DNA from: Methylobacterium oxalidis
Lineage (GTDB): Bacteria > Pseudomonadota > Alphaproteobacteria > Rhizobiales > Beijerinckiaceae
Assembly (NCBI RefSeq): GCF_007992195.1
Contig: NZ_BJZU01000092.1
Span: 1 to 55,627, forward strand
Reading direction: 5' to 3'
DNA: 55,627 bases
Within the stretch, counting starts at the first letter, position 1, and each line of letters opens with the position of its first letter. Made by a program: the position numbers and the translations under genes. Positions 36,046-44,819 of the stretch are shown here, in pieces. The notes beneath the pieces were generated by a model. That model was not told the DNA's origin and made no database searches. It saw only the letters and a list, made by a program, of their open reading frames with translations.

Positions 36046-36225
36046 CCACCATCTCGGCAGCCGACGGACCCTAGGGCTCCGTCGGCACCGACCAGGAAGC
36101 GTGCGGCGACCGATCTCGGCCCAGACGGCCTCGAGACGCTCTCATGACCGAGGCGCACGACCGATCATGCTGCGGTCCGGGCGCCGGCGCTGAGCAATCC
36201 GATGGATCACAGGGAGGATGCGGCG

Positions 36226-36759
36226 ATGGAAACCTCAATGTTGACCGGCGGCGCTGGGCAAGCCGGTTCGTACCTCGACCAGCGGCAGGGGTTAGTGCGC
36301 GACGCGGTCTACCAAGCGAGCCTGATGCTGGACGACCAGCGCTGGAACGACTGGCTGGCCCTCTGCGCGGACGATTTCACCTACGACATCAAGTCGTGGA
36401 GCCCAGAAATCAACTACGACATGACTTACCTTCATGCCTCGCGCAAGGATCTCGACAGCCTGATTCGCCTGCTGCCGAAGCACAACACCGACCACTCGCC
36501 GCTCACGCGCCACACCAGCGTCTACACCGTCGAGCTCTCTCCCGACGGCACGACGGCACAGGTGGTCTCCTCGGTGGTGATCTTCCAGCACCTGCTCGAC
36601 GGCACGAACTCGCACATCGACTCGGGCGAGAGCCGGCTCTTTCTGGTCGGCAAGTACTACGACCAGCTCCGGTTCGAGGAGGGGACGGCCAAGTTCACCG
36701 CCCGCGAGCTCAGGCTGCTGAACAGACGTCTCGACAAGGGATCGCACTGGCCCCTCTGA
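36226..36759 (+). CDS. msmB: Methanesulfonate monooxygenase, hydroxylase small subunit
   Basis: A 177-residue beta subunit of the Rieske oxygenase class (SnoaL-like fold): VYQASLMLDDQRWNDWLALC, then HTSVYTVELSPDGTTAQVV and SGESRLFLVGKYYDQLRFEE. Started at the ATG at 36226, eight bases after AGGGAGG; an upstream ATG at 36202 is not at a good distance from any site. It supports the assembly of the MsmA hydroxylase. Position and order match known msm operons. Confidence 0.85.
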   Translation: METSMLTGGAGQAGSYLDQRQGLVRDAVYQASLMLDDQRWNDWLALCADDFTYDIKSWSPEINYDMTYLHASRKDLDSLIRLLPKHNTDHSPLTRHTSVYTVELSPDGTTAQVVSSVVIFQHLLDGTNSHIDSGESRLFLVGKYYDQLRFEEGTAKFTARELRLLNRRLDKGSHWPL

Positions 36760-36889
36760 ACGGCTGTTGCGGCGCCCGTCGGGCGAACTGGAACTCGCCG
36801 TCCCTTCGCTCATGCATGCAAAGCACCAGGGCTCGCGTTGTGAGCCCTGCCTACTCGGATGAACCTGTTCTCCAGAATTGGCGGTTCCC

Positions 36890-37261
36890 ATGAGCTGGAA
36901 ATACCTCTGCGATGTCTCGGACGTGAGCAATAATTCGCTGAAGCTCGTAGACGTCGACGGCATTCGAATCATCGTCGCGAACTACGGCGAGGGATTTCGG
37001 GCGATGCCGCCCATCTGTCCTCATATGGAGGAGCCGCTCGACGAGTCCGGTGTTGTGGCAGGCTGTGTGCTCACATGCACCAAGCACCTGTGGGCTTGGG
37101 ATCTGCGCAACCTCGACCTCATGGGAGAGACCGAGAAGGAGCTGAAGACCTACGAGGTCAAGCAGGAGGGCAGTCGGCTGCTTGCGTTCGTTGAGCGGGA
37201 GCTCACCTACGATTTCGATGAGGATGCCGACGATGATGAGGACTTCTTTGCTAATGCTTGA
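36890..37261 (+). CDS. msmC: Methanesulfonate monooxygenase Rieske ferredoxin
   Basis: A 123-residue Rieske [2Fe-2S] ferredoxin. Ligands are CPH in AMPPICPHMEEPLDESG and CTKH in CVLTCTKHLWAWDL (C-X-H-X17-C-X2-H). The last 20 residues are very acidic (DFDEDADDDEDFFANA), useful for docking. Started at the ATG at 36890 (MSWKYLCDV). It carries electrons from MsmD to MsmA. Its stop codon lies inside the start region of msmD (8-base overlap), so the two are coupled. Confidence 0.85.
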   Translation: MSWKYLCDVSDVSNNSLKLVDVDGIRIIVANYGEGFRAMPPICPHMEEPLDESGVVAGCVLTCTKHLWAWDLRNLDLMGETEKELKTYEVKQEGSRLLAFVERELTYDFDEDADDDEDFFANA

Positions 37262-38381
37262 GTCTAATCCGCGCCCCGGCCCCTTCTCGGACGATCTCAG
37301 CGCATCGCCGGAGATGCCTGAACCTGCGAGGGACACCCGCCTGATTGAGGTTCAGTCGAAATCGGGATCAACGGGATTTGCCTGTGAACCGGGAGAGACC
37401 ATCCTGCATGCCGGTTTGAGGCAGGGCGTCACCCTTCCGTACGAGTGCGCAACCGGAACGTGCGGGAGTTGCCGGGCCAAGGTCGGATCGGGGGAGGTCG
37501 CGGTCGATTGGGATGAGGCGCCCGGGCACAGCCGCGTGAAGCGGGAGCGAGGCGAGATCCTCATGTGTCAGACCCGGCCGCTGACCGACTGCGTCGTGCG
37601 GGTTCCGGCGAACGTGAGCGTTGGGTTCCCGCGGCATGCGCTTCCGCAGCACTTCGGCGGGCGCCTTGACGTGATCCGACGCTTGACGCCCGACGTCATT
37701 CATTTCGAGTTGTCTCTCTCGCAGCCCATCTCCTTCGACGCCGGACAATTCGTGCTCCTGCGCGTCGCCGGCCTTGAGGGGATGCGGGCCTACTCGATGG
37801 TGAGTTACGGCAGGAACGTCCGAACCCTTCAGCTCGTCGTGAAGAGGAAGCCGGGCGGAGGCTTCGGAAACTGGCTCTTCGAAGAGGCGCGCGAGGGGCT
37901 GTTCATCGACGTGTTCGGCCCGCTCGGACGAGCGACATTCCATCCTGACGAAGATCATAATCTCCTGATGATCGCCGGCGGCTCCGGCGTGGCCGGCATG
38001 ATGTCGATCCTGGAGCGCGCCACGCAGGAGGATTATTTTCGATCGCACCGCGGTTACGTGTTCTTCGGAGTTCGGAAGCTGGTGGACTGCTTCTATCTGG
38101 AGGAATTCTCGCGGTATGTCAGGGCGGCTCACGGCAACCTGGAGGTCACGATTGCTCTATCCGACGAGGATTGCGGCGAGACGTGTCACGCCCAGTATCC
38201 TGAGGTGCAACTTGCCTTCGGTATGGTTCACGAAGTTTGCGCCCGAGCCATGGAGGGCCGCTACGACAACGTTATGAGCTACATCGCGGGACCTCCGCCG
38301 ATGGTCGACGGCGCGCTGCGGACATTGATCGTCGGGGCGCGGGCGACACCCGACCGCATCCGCTACGACAAATTTGGCTAG
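37254..38381 (+). CDS. msmD: Methanesulfonate monooxygenase reductase
   Basis: A 375-residue NADH:ferredoxin reductase. The N-terminal plant-type [2Fe-2S] domain has YECATGTCGSCRAKVGSG and a last cysteine in GEILMCQTRP. The FAD domain follows with GMRAYSMVSYGR, and the NAD domain with LLMIAGGSGVAGMMSIL and SYIAGPPPMVDGALRTL. Started at the ATG at 37254, overlapping the msmC stop. It feeds electrons from NADH through MsmC to MsmA. Confidence 0.85.
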   Translation: MLESNPRPGPFSDDLSASPEMPEPARDTRLIEVQSKSGSTGFACEPGETILHAGLRQGVTLPYECATGTCGSCRAKVGSGEVAVDWDEAPGHSRVKRERGEILMCQTRPLTDCVVRVPANVSVGFPRHALPQHFGGRLDVIRRLTPDVIHFELSLSQPISFDAGQFVLLRVAGLEGMRAYSMVSYGRNVRTLQLVVKRKPGGGFGNWLFEEAREGLFIDVFGPLGRATFHPDEDHNLLMIAGGSGVAGMMSILERATQEDYFRSHRGYVFFGVRKLVDCFYLEEFSRYVRAAHGNLEVTIALSDEDCGETCHAQYPEVQLAFGMVHEVCARAMEGRYDNVMSYIAGPPPMVDGALRTLIVGARATPDRIRYDKFG

Positions 38382-38386
38382 CGCGC

Positions 38387-39163
38387 ATGTCGGGCGGGTG
38401 GATCCTCTCCTTGACCCCCACTCTTGTGGGCATCGGCCTCGTCGCAGGCCTGATGATCGGATGCGTCGGCGTAGGCGGGGTCATCCTCGTTCCGCTTCTG
38501 ACCTTCGGCTGCGGGGTTCCGGTTGCGACAGCCGCCGCAGCCGCGATGATGGGCTACATCGCCACGGGACTGACGGGCACTCTGCTCTTCGGCCGCAGTG
38601 GAGCAATCGATCGCAAGCTTGCTCTCGAACTGTGCCTCGGTGCCGCGCCAGGCGCTCTTTTCGGCGCCTGGGCCATACAGTTGGCGAACCCTGTTGCCGT
38701 TCAAATCCTCATTGCTGCGCTGGCGGCGGGAGCTGGGGTCAACAGCCTCAGCGGCAGGCTTCGTGGGTCCGTCGAACGGTGCTCGCTGAGTACGACCGGA
38801 GCGGTCGGGATCGGGGTCGCCATCGGTATCGTCTCCGCGATGACCGGAACGGGCGGTCCGGTTGTGCTCGTCCCGCTTCTGATGTGGCTCGGCTTTCCCG
38901 TGCTTGCCGCTGTCGGCCTGGGGCAGGCGATCCAACTCCCCGTGGCGGGGCTTGCCACAGCTGGCTCCTACCTCGTGGGGTCCCTCGACGCGCACATGGG
39001 CGCCCAGCTCGCGATCGGCTTAGTCGTCGGGAGTGTCGCGGGAGCCAAGCTTGCCCACGGCGTGACCGAGAAGACCCTGCATGCAACCGCCGCGCTCATT
39101 CTGGTCGCGACCGGGGTGATGGTCGTTCTGCGCCTATTTGCCAGCTCCCTGCCGGGCGTCTGA
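38387..39163 (+). CDS. TauE/SafE family sulfite or sulfonate exporter
   Basis: A 258-residue membrane protein of the TauE/SafE family with about eight helices. Paired repeats are seen: GLMIGCVGVGGVILVPLL in the first half and GIVSAMTGTGGPVVLVPLL in the second. It starts five bases after the msmD stop, so it belongs to the msm transcript. TauE-type carriers export sulfite or sulfoacetate formed during sulfonate breakdown; here export of sulfite would limit its toxicity. The exact substrate is inferred from the context. Confidence 0.85.
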   Translation: MSGGWILSLTPTLVGIGLVAGLMIGCVGVGGVILVPLLTFGCGVPVATAAAAAMMGYIATGLTGTLLFGRSGAIDRKLALELCLGAAPGALFGAWAIQLANPVAVQILIAALAAGAGVNSLSGRLRGSVERCSLSTTGAVGIGVAIGIVSAMTGTGGPVVLVPLLMWLGFPVLAAVGLGQAIQLPVAGLATAGSYLVGSLDAHMGAQLAIGLVVGSVAGAKLAHGVTEKTLHATAALILVATGVMVVLRLFASSLPGV

Positions 39164-39247
39164 AGGCCTGCAACGGCATACGAACCCTTCCCGGAGCGGT
39201 CCAGCTACCGGCCGGACGGGCAGCGAGGGGCTGATAGATGAAAGGCA

Positions 39248-39272
39248 GGAATTTTAGATTTTGAAAAATTCC
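39248..39272. promoter_or_regulatory. AT-rich dyad upstream of the LysR gene
   Basis: Perfect 8-base arms GGAATTTT (39248-39255) and AAAATTCC (39265-39272) separated by nine bases, in an AT-rich stretch between the exporter gene and the LysR-type gene. The flanking sequence also has ATAGATG and CATCTAT copies. It resembles a LysR-type operator or a promoter element; a stem-loop role is less likely, as no T-run follows. Confidence 0.45.
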
Positions 39273-39348
39273 ATCTATGAGGTAGTCTAGGCTCCGCAAG
39301 CTGAAGTGCGGGAAAACTCACGGGCTTGCCTCGAAGGGTGGAACGCCG

Positions 39349-40371
39349 ATGTTTTTGCGTCAGTTTAAGTATCTCTTGGCCGTTGTGGACGAAGAACATT
39401 TCGGGCGAGCCGCTGACCGCTGTAACGTAACTCAACCGAGCCTGTCCGTCGGCATAAAGCAACTTGAGCTCGAAATCGGAGTGCCGATCTTTCTGCGCGG
39501 CCGTGGCCAGCGCTTTCACGGGCTGACCCCTGAAGGCGAGCGTGTGGTCAAGTGGGCGCGCAATGTCGTTGGCCATTGCGAGGCGATGCGCGATGAAATT
39601 TCGGAGATGAGGGGTAACCTCTCGGGCCGGTTACGAATGGGGGCGATGCCGTCGATGTCCCCAGTGCTTCCGGTGCTTCTCCAGCTCGTCCGTAAGCAAC
39701 ACCCGAACGTTGTGATGGATGTCCGCTTTCTCGGCAACGATGCCATGAAGGCAGGCCTTAATAATTTTTCGCTGGATGCCGCGCTCACGTACCTGGATGT
39801 TGCTGATCTCGGGCGGCGTAATTCATTGAAGATTTATACGGAGAAGCTGTGCATTCTAGTTCCGGACACCGAAGAATTTCATGATCGGACGAGCATAACG
39901 TGGCAAGAGGTTGCGGACTTGCCGTTGGCGATGCTGCGGCCGGCGCTCCATGAACGTCGATTTGTCGATACGATCTTTGAGCAGGTGGGCCGGCAGCCAA
40001 TCCCGCGGGTCGAGTCGGAGTCCATTCTGCATCTGATGTTTCAGGTGCAGTTCGGAGGCCTCTGCACCATCATACCCGAACACTTCACGCGCATGCCGGG
40101 CCTGCACCGCGGAACCAAGGCGCTGCAGATCCTTGACCCGGTCGTCAGCCAGGATGTGGGCCTGTTCTGGGCGGAGGGCGAGCTGATGACGCCGATCGCG
40201 AATATCCTCGTTACTGCCGTCAAAGATCTGAACAGGCGCGGAGGCCTCGACCTCATCTTGAACGAGGTGCGGCCAGAGTCGCCGCGGAGTTGGCAGACCA
40301 GTGCCCCGAGCGAGCCACCCTTCTCGATCGAACTGGGACGCTCTCCCAAACCCAATCGGGTGACCGCGTAG
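39349..40371 (+). CDS. LysR-type transcriptional regulator
   Basis: A 340-residue LysR-type regulator. The N-terminal winged helix-turn-helix is clear: FKYLLAVVDEEHFGRAADRC, then NVTQPSLSVGIKQLELEIGV. The effector domain covers about residues 90-300 (LRMGAMPSMSPVLPVLLQLV; LLGNDAMKAG-like at 125-135). A 35-residue serine/proline-rich tail follows. It lies directly downstream of the msm-exporter operon on the same strand, so control of methanesulfonate or sulfite genes is a reasonable guess. Confidence 0.85.
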   Translation: MFLRQFKYLLAVVDEEHFGRAADRCNVTQPSLSVGIKQLELEIGVPIFLRGRGQRFHGLTPEGERVVKWARNVVGHCEAMRDEISEMRGNLSGRLRMGAMPSMSPVLPVLLQLVRKQHPNVVMDVRFLGNDAMKAGLNNFSLDAALTYLDVADLGRRNSLKIYTEKLCILVPDTEEFHDRTSITWQEVADLPLAMLRPALHERRFVDTIFEQVGRQPIPRVESESILHLMFQVQFGGLCTIIPEHFTRMPGLHRGTKALQILDPVVSQDVGLFWAEGELMTPIANILVTAVKDLNRRGGLDLILNEVRPESPRSWQTSAPSEPPFSIELGRSPKPNRVTA

Positions 40372-40505
40372 CCTCTCCCGGCTTGTCAGCTCTTCGCTGG
40401 GGCGCTGTCCGCGCAGCGGCTGACAGACAGATGGGCGTTGCGTCCGATCCGACAGGGACCGGGCGCAACGCCCAACGCTTTTCTCGAGGCCTAAAGCCGA
40501 GGGGA

Positions 40506-41261
40506 TCACTGAGTCGCTTGGAACAGCGTCCTCAGTCGATCGCTGCCGCCACTACTGGGCAGCTGGGATGCTGGTAAAATCACCTCGTTCTGCCTACCCG
40601 GCTGATCGCCATCACCTGCCGTCCGAACGTAGAAGAACGGCTCCCCAAGCTTCGCGCCGCTCGCCTTGAACCCGAGAATCCGGTTCGAGTCGGAAGCCGC
40701 CTCCAGGCTCAGATCCTCCGGCCGGAGCACGATCCCACCGTCTTGCTCGCCAGCCGGCTTCCCGGTTGCCAGGCCAATCTCTTCGGCTGCCCTGGCAAGC
40801 CAATCCGTGAGCGCTTCCAACTCCTGCTGGTAAGCTTCCGGCGAGAATTCCTCGCTGTCGCCGGACATCAGACCGGAGACGTCGTACGGGAGAGATTTGG
40901 AGAACTGTTTTCTTTCAATCCCCCTGTGAAGAAGCTCAATGAGAAGCCACGCTTCAACGTGCGCCGGCGAGTGCTCTTCCGTGTGCAAGGGGTGATTGGC
41001 TGCCTCATCGTCCTCCAAGAATTGAAGGACCATCTCTGGCAATCTCAACTCCAATCGTAGGCCCTGCCCGAGTTGACTCGTGATGATGGCTTTGCGTGTG
41101 TCGGACCACCGGAGTGTTATGCCGCTGCCGGCGCTTTCCGCTGACCCGTAACTTCTCTCCATTCTCGCAAGCCACTGTACCAAGCTATGAAGCTGACGCC
41201 GCGCCTGCCCGAACTTCTGCATGTCTGGGGTGCCCGGGGTGGGCCATTCACGAATTGTCAT
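40506..41261 (-). CDS. Hypothetical protein
   Basis: A 251-residue acidic soluble protein (FLEDDEAANHPLHTEEHSPA; SYGSAESAGSGITLRWSD). The composition is even and the frame is intact. There is no signal peptide, membrane helix or known motif. The ATG (MTIREWPTPGTPDMQKFGQA) is about 70 bases from the stop of the amidohydrolase-like gene upstream, so they may be cotranscribed. I do not recognise the family. Confidence 0.6.
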   Translation of the reverse strand: MTIREWPTPGTPDMQKFGQARRQLHSLVQWLARMERSYGSAESAGSGITLRWSDTRKAIITSQLGQGLRLELRLPEMVLQFLEDDEAANHPLHTEEHSPAHVEAWLLIELLHRGIERKQFSKSLPYDVSGLMSGDSEEFSPEAYQQELEALTDWLARAAEEIGLATGKPAGEQDGGIVLRPEDLSLEAASDSNRILGFKASGAKLGEPFFYVRTAGDGDQPGRQNEVILPASQLPSSGGSDRLRTLFQATQ

Positions 41262-41328
41262 GCGCAGACCTCCCTTGTCCGTCTTTCAAGTTCAACACTC
41301 AGGTTCGTCGGCAGGACGCGGGTTGCCA

Positions 41329-42204
41329 TCAGCTCTTCAAGCCAAGGTTGAACAGCCGATTTGCATTGCGGAACGTGGCGTTCTCATAGGCCTCCTGCGA
41401 AAGACCAAGAGCTTGAAAGTCTTGCACGCCTTGCCGCATTGGCCGGAAGGGATAGGAGCTTCCGAAGAGGAACTGATCCTTCATGAAGCCATTCGCGGCC
41501 TCAACGTAGAGCCCACCCCCCGGGGAGAAGGTGTACATATCGGGAGAGACAAAGACGTTTTCGTTGCGGAAGGCGACGGTTACGATCTCGGATATGCGCG
41601 GATAGAAGCCGTGGCTGCAGACAATCTTCAGTCGCGGAAACGTTCGTGCAACGACGTCGACGGCTGCAGGGTCGTTATACGCGAGGTCTGGTGTGGTCGG
41701 GCCTGACATGATGAAGGCCGGAACCTCTAGAGCCTGACACAGCTCGTACAGGGGCATCAGGCGGTCGTCGCTAGCTCTGAGAGGCTCCGCGTAGAAGCCG
41801 GCGTCCAAGTTGATGCCTTTCAAGCCTAGGTCCCGCACTGCCCGAGTGGCTTCAGCCACGGCCATCTCACGACCGAGCTCCACAGGGTCAACGGAGGCGA
41901 TCCCGATGAGGCGGTCCGGAGACTTTGCGGCGACGGCCGCCAGATCGTCATTGCTAACCCGGACACCCGGCACGCTCCGAGCGACCATCACGGCAGCGGT
42001 GATCTCCGCGTCATCCATTTCCGCGATGAAGCCGTCGACACCTTTCGCCCGCGCGAAGTGGTCGACGTCGCGGCTTCCAACCCGCCTGTTCAGCCAGCGG
42101 ACCACCCCATACTCCTTGGTGTCGGGTGTCGCGCCAAAGAACGGGTGCAGAAAGGTCGGTCTGCTCCGCATGTCGACGATCGGATGGTTTGGCTTTACGG
42201 TCAT
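41329..42204 (-). CDS. Amidohydrolase-2 family protein lacking usual metal ligands
   Basis: A 291-residue TIM-barrel protein of the amidohydrolase-2 family (related to decarboxylases and lactonases). The start IVDMRSRPTFLHPFFGATPD corresponds to the family's IDxHxH segment, but the two histidines are arginines (residues 13 and 15). The C-terminal GSDYP aspartate is replaced in FLFGSSYPFRP. The strand ending KIVCSHGFYP keeps a histidine. It may be metal-independent, as in the lactonase branch, or have another role. Started at the ATG at 42204; the longer frame to 42429 is poor. The substrate is unknown; divergent from an MFS transporter. Confidence 0.7.
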   Translation of the reverse strand: MTVKPNHPIVDMRSRPTFLHPFFGATPDTKEYGVVRWLNRRVGSRDVDHFARAKGVDGFIAEMDDAEITAAVMVARSVPGVRVSNDDLAAVAAKSPDRLIGIASVDPVELGREMAVAEATRAVRDLGLKGINLDAGFYAEPLRASDDRLMPLYELCQALEVPAFIMSGPTTPDLAYNDPAAVDVVARTFPRLKIVCSHGFYPRISEIVTVAFRNENVFVSPDMYTFSPGGGLYVEAANGFMKDQFLFGSSYPFRPMRQGVQDFQALGLSQEAYENATFRNANRLFNLGLKS

Positions 42205-43025
42205 GTCCCCGTTCCGTGCTGAAAGCTGCCTTGTGGGGCGATGCAAAGCATGAGCTTCGTAGGAGAGCACTCTGGTGTGGACGCCACCTGCAGGCGGAAT
42301 GAAGAGCCGCCGCCATGACACCCGTACGACCCGCGCCCTCTTTCCGAGGGGAGTCTGCATCGACCGGGCACACCTTGGGCGCCTTAGGTAGGCGATAATA
42401 TTTGAAAGTTCGGATCTCTGGATAGGCACGCGCTATTCGGCATCAAGGCACTGATCTGTTGCGTGCCCGAAGTGCGAGATCCGTTGTCCAAAGCGAGTGC
42501 CATTCGGCTGCTCCGGACGTTGATAGGCATCTCCTATAGATACCTCTCGAATAAATATTGGCTCTTCAGGCCGTTCGCCGGCAAGGTTTGAGTCCAGCGT
42601 TGTTTTGCGCCGCAACAAGACGTGGTCGAGAGAAGCGCTGGATAGTTGGAGGAGCCGGTGGATGGCGAGCCCATCTCTTCTTCTGGCGAACGGCTTGGCC
42701 CCGTGTGGAGCGCGTTGCGCTTCCTGGAGTGGATCGGCGATCGATCGCGCGCATCAGGAGCGGCGCCGTCCAGTCCAGCTCATCAATAAGCGGCGCGGCA
42801 CCTCCCCCGTAAATGCAGCGTCCGGCCAGCGAAATGTGCGGATGACAGAGGCGGTGTCGACCCCGGCGCCGAAGCTCCTGTGCAGTCGCGCCCTTCGTTT
42901 CAGCTCTTTCACCTGCGCGGCTGCAAAAAGTCTCGCCCGGCGCAAGGAGCGTTCAGTGTCAAAATCCAATAAGAAAAGGTGAAATCCTTACTCCCACGCA
43001 ATAACGAAATTTGGAGGAACGCTTT
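42205..43025. other. Intergenic stretch between amidohydrolase-like and MFS genes
   Basis: About 820 bases with no supported gene. A minus-strand frame at 42754-42969 (for example RLFAAAQVKELKRRARLHRS) is the only one with a protein-like look and could be a remnant. The last bases hold TTGGAGGAACGCTTT, the ribosome-binding site of the MFS gene. Confidence 0.35.
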
Positions 43026-44354
43026 ATGACCACAGGAGTGAGCACGATAAGGCCTCTGGATGAGGCATTTCAGCAGGCCGACGTCGTCGAACATGCGGTG
43101 GTTGAAGAGCCGAAGATCTCAAAGAAGGCGCGAAATACGATCACGCTAGCGGCGACGCTCGGTTACCTCTTCGATGCTTACGCGATCAATATCTATGGCA
43201 TGACGCTCGCGCTCATTGCCCTCGATTTTGGCGTCAGCATTCAGACCATGGGATTGATTGGGTCGATCTTTATCGCCGGATACATGCTCGGTAGCTGCGT
43301 CTTCGGGATGCTCGGTGATCGGTTCGGCCGGAAGCACACCCTGGGGTTCTCGATCTTCGCTTACGGGAGCGTCACCGCATTAACCGGTCTCGCGATGACC
43401 CCGATTCAATTCGCAATCGGACGCTTCTTCACCGGTGTCGGTGGCGGCGGCGAATTGACGGTTGGCGTCCCGTACGTCGTTGAGTCCTGGGACAGCAAGC
43501 GGCGCGGTCTCGGCGCAGGCCTAATGTTTGCCGGCTATGCGCTGGGTGTCGTGTACGCCGCGATCGTCTCTGCGTTGATCCTCGAGTGGCTTGGCTGGCG
43601 CGCCATGTACTTCCTGGCGGTTCTCCCGGCTGTCATCATCCTGTTCGTGCGCATGCAGCTCGAGGAGAGCCCCAGCTACGTCGCAACGATGGAGAAGCTG
43701 AAGCAGACTCGGCGTAAGCGGGTCTCGTTCTGGGAGTCGCTCAAGGCCAGCCCTGCTCTTCGGCGCAACCTCGCTTGGGGCTCGCTCATCTACGTTTCGC
43801 TCGCCTGCATCTACTACGCAGAAACCGTGTTCGCGGTGCCGTTCATGGTCTCGGAGCTGAAGATGAGCACGACCGTAGCGGTGGCGACGCTCGGCCTGTT
43901 CAATCTCTCGATGTTCGTCTTCTCCATCGGTTGCGGCGTTCTCTCCGACAAGATCGGCCGCAAGGCCGCCGGATCACTCACGCTCGTTGTCCTGGCGGCT
44001 TCGCTCTGGGTGATGTTCTCGACGACCTCGATCCCTCTGTTCGTGATCTTCGGGATCCTCGCTTTCGGCGGCATCGGCGGCTCGTGGGCCATCGGGATGG
44101 TGCACGTGGCGGAGCTCTTTCCGACAGAGATCCGCGGATCAGGGTTCGGCTGGTCTGTTGCGCTCGGCCGATTTCCGTCGATCTTCGCGCCTCTCGGGAT
44201 CGCCTGGCTCGCCAGCATCACGCAGGGCGGCATGGGCGACGCGATGAAGTACTCCTGCGTCGTGCTGGTGTGTGCATTGGCTGCCTACGTCTTCGGACCG
44301 GAATCGCTCGGCCGGACCGGACGTGATGTCACTGAGGCGCTCGAAGACGCATAG
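43026..44354 (+). CDS. MFS transporter, probable organic-acid:H+ symporter
   Basis: A 442-residue transporter with 12 hydrophobic helices. Motifs fit the aromatic/organic-acid:H+ symporter group: LFDAYAINIYGMTLALIA at helix 1, MLGDRFGRKHTLGFSIFAYG between helices 2 and 3, and SDKIGRKAAGSL in the second half; the acidic helix-1 residue in LFDAY is typical. Started at the ATG at 43026 with GGAGG eight bases upstream. It lies divergent from the amidohydrolase-like gene, suggesting uptake of that enzyme's substrate. A strong terminator follows at 44401. Confidence 0.85.
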   Translation: MTTGVSTIRPLDEAFQQADVVEHAVVEEPKISKKARNTITLAATLGYLFDAYAINIYGMTLALIALDFGVSIQTMGLIGSIFIAGYMLGSCVFGMLGDRFGRKHTLGFSIFAYGSVTALTGLAMTPIQFAIGRFFTGVGGGGELTVGVPYVVESWDSKRRGLGAGLMFAGYALGVVYAAIVSALILEWLGWRAMYFLAVLPAVIILFVRMQLEESPSYVATMEKLKQTRRKRVSFWESLKASPALRRNLAWGSLIYVSLACIYYAETVFAVPFMVSELKMSTTVAVATLGLFNLSMFVFSIGCGVLSDKIGRKAAGSLTLVVLAASLWVMFSTTSIPLFVIFGILAFGGIGGSWAIGMVHVAELFPTEIRGSGFGWSVALGRFPSIFAPLGIAWLASITQGGMGDAMKYSCVVLVCALAAYVFGPESLGRTGRDVTEALEDA

Positions 44355-44400
44355 AGGCGCTCACTTGCGGCGCCCTGCGACACTCTCCACTGCCCACTTT

Positions 44401-44431
44401 GGTCGGACCGCGAGGCCCGACCGCCTTTTTC
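44401..44431 (+). terminator. Rho-independent terminator after the MFS gene
   Basis: GGTCGGACC, loop GCGA, GGCCCGACC forms a stem with one mismatch, followed by GCCTTTTTC. It stands about 45 bases after the stop of the MFS gene and is well placed to end its transcript. Confidence 0.7.
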
Positions 44432-44576
44432 TACGGATCGTGCCACGCGGACAAGGTCTCGTGCCCTCGCGTGAGCAGCCCTCACGACATCTCCCGAGCT
44501 GGCGAAGGCTCGACGCATCGTTTGCCGGAGCAGCACAAGCCCGTGATTGAGGATCTCCGTACGCAGTTCCCAAGCG

Positions 44577-44807
44577 TCAGAAGCTCACGAGACCACCACA
44601 AAATTCGGATGGAAAGCGAGCGCCCGCTTCTGTGTTCGTGCAGAGAAGGCCAACTGCTTGCCAGTTCAAAAGCAGCGACGCAAAAAATAGAATAACCGCT
44701 AGAAGCGCCGTCAGCGTTGCTGTAACGACAACCGATTGGGCGCCGTAGCGATGGATCAGCGCGCACCCGAACGTGAATGTCGCAGCTTCAGCAATGACCA
44801 GAGACAT
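44577..44807 (-). CDS. Possible small membrane protein
   Basis: A 76-residue frame with two hydrophobic segments: SLVIAEAATFTFGCALIH and TATLTALLAVILFFASLLLN. The pattern is membrane-like and not typical of a random frame in GC-rich DNA. No strong ribosome-binding site is seen and it has no partner gene. It may also be a fragment of a larger lost membrane protein. Confidence 0.3.
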   Translation of the reverse strand: MSLVIAEAATFTFGCALIHRYGAQSVVVTATLTALLAVILFFASLLLNWQAVGLLCTNTEAGARFPSEFCGGLVSF

Positions 44808-44819
44808 AGGTGTTCAGCC

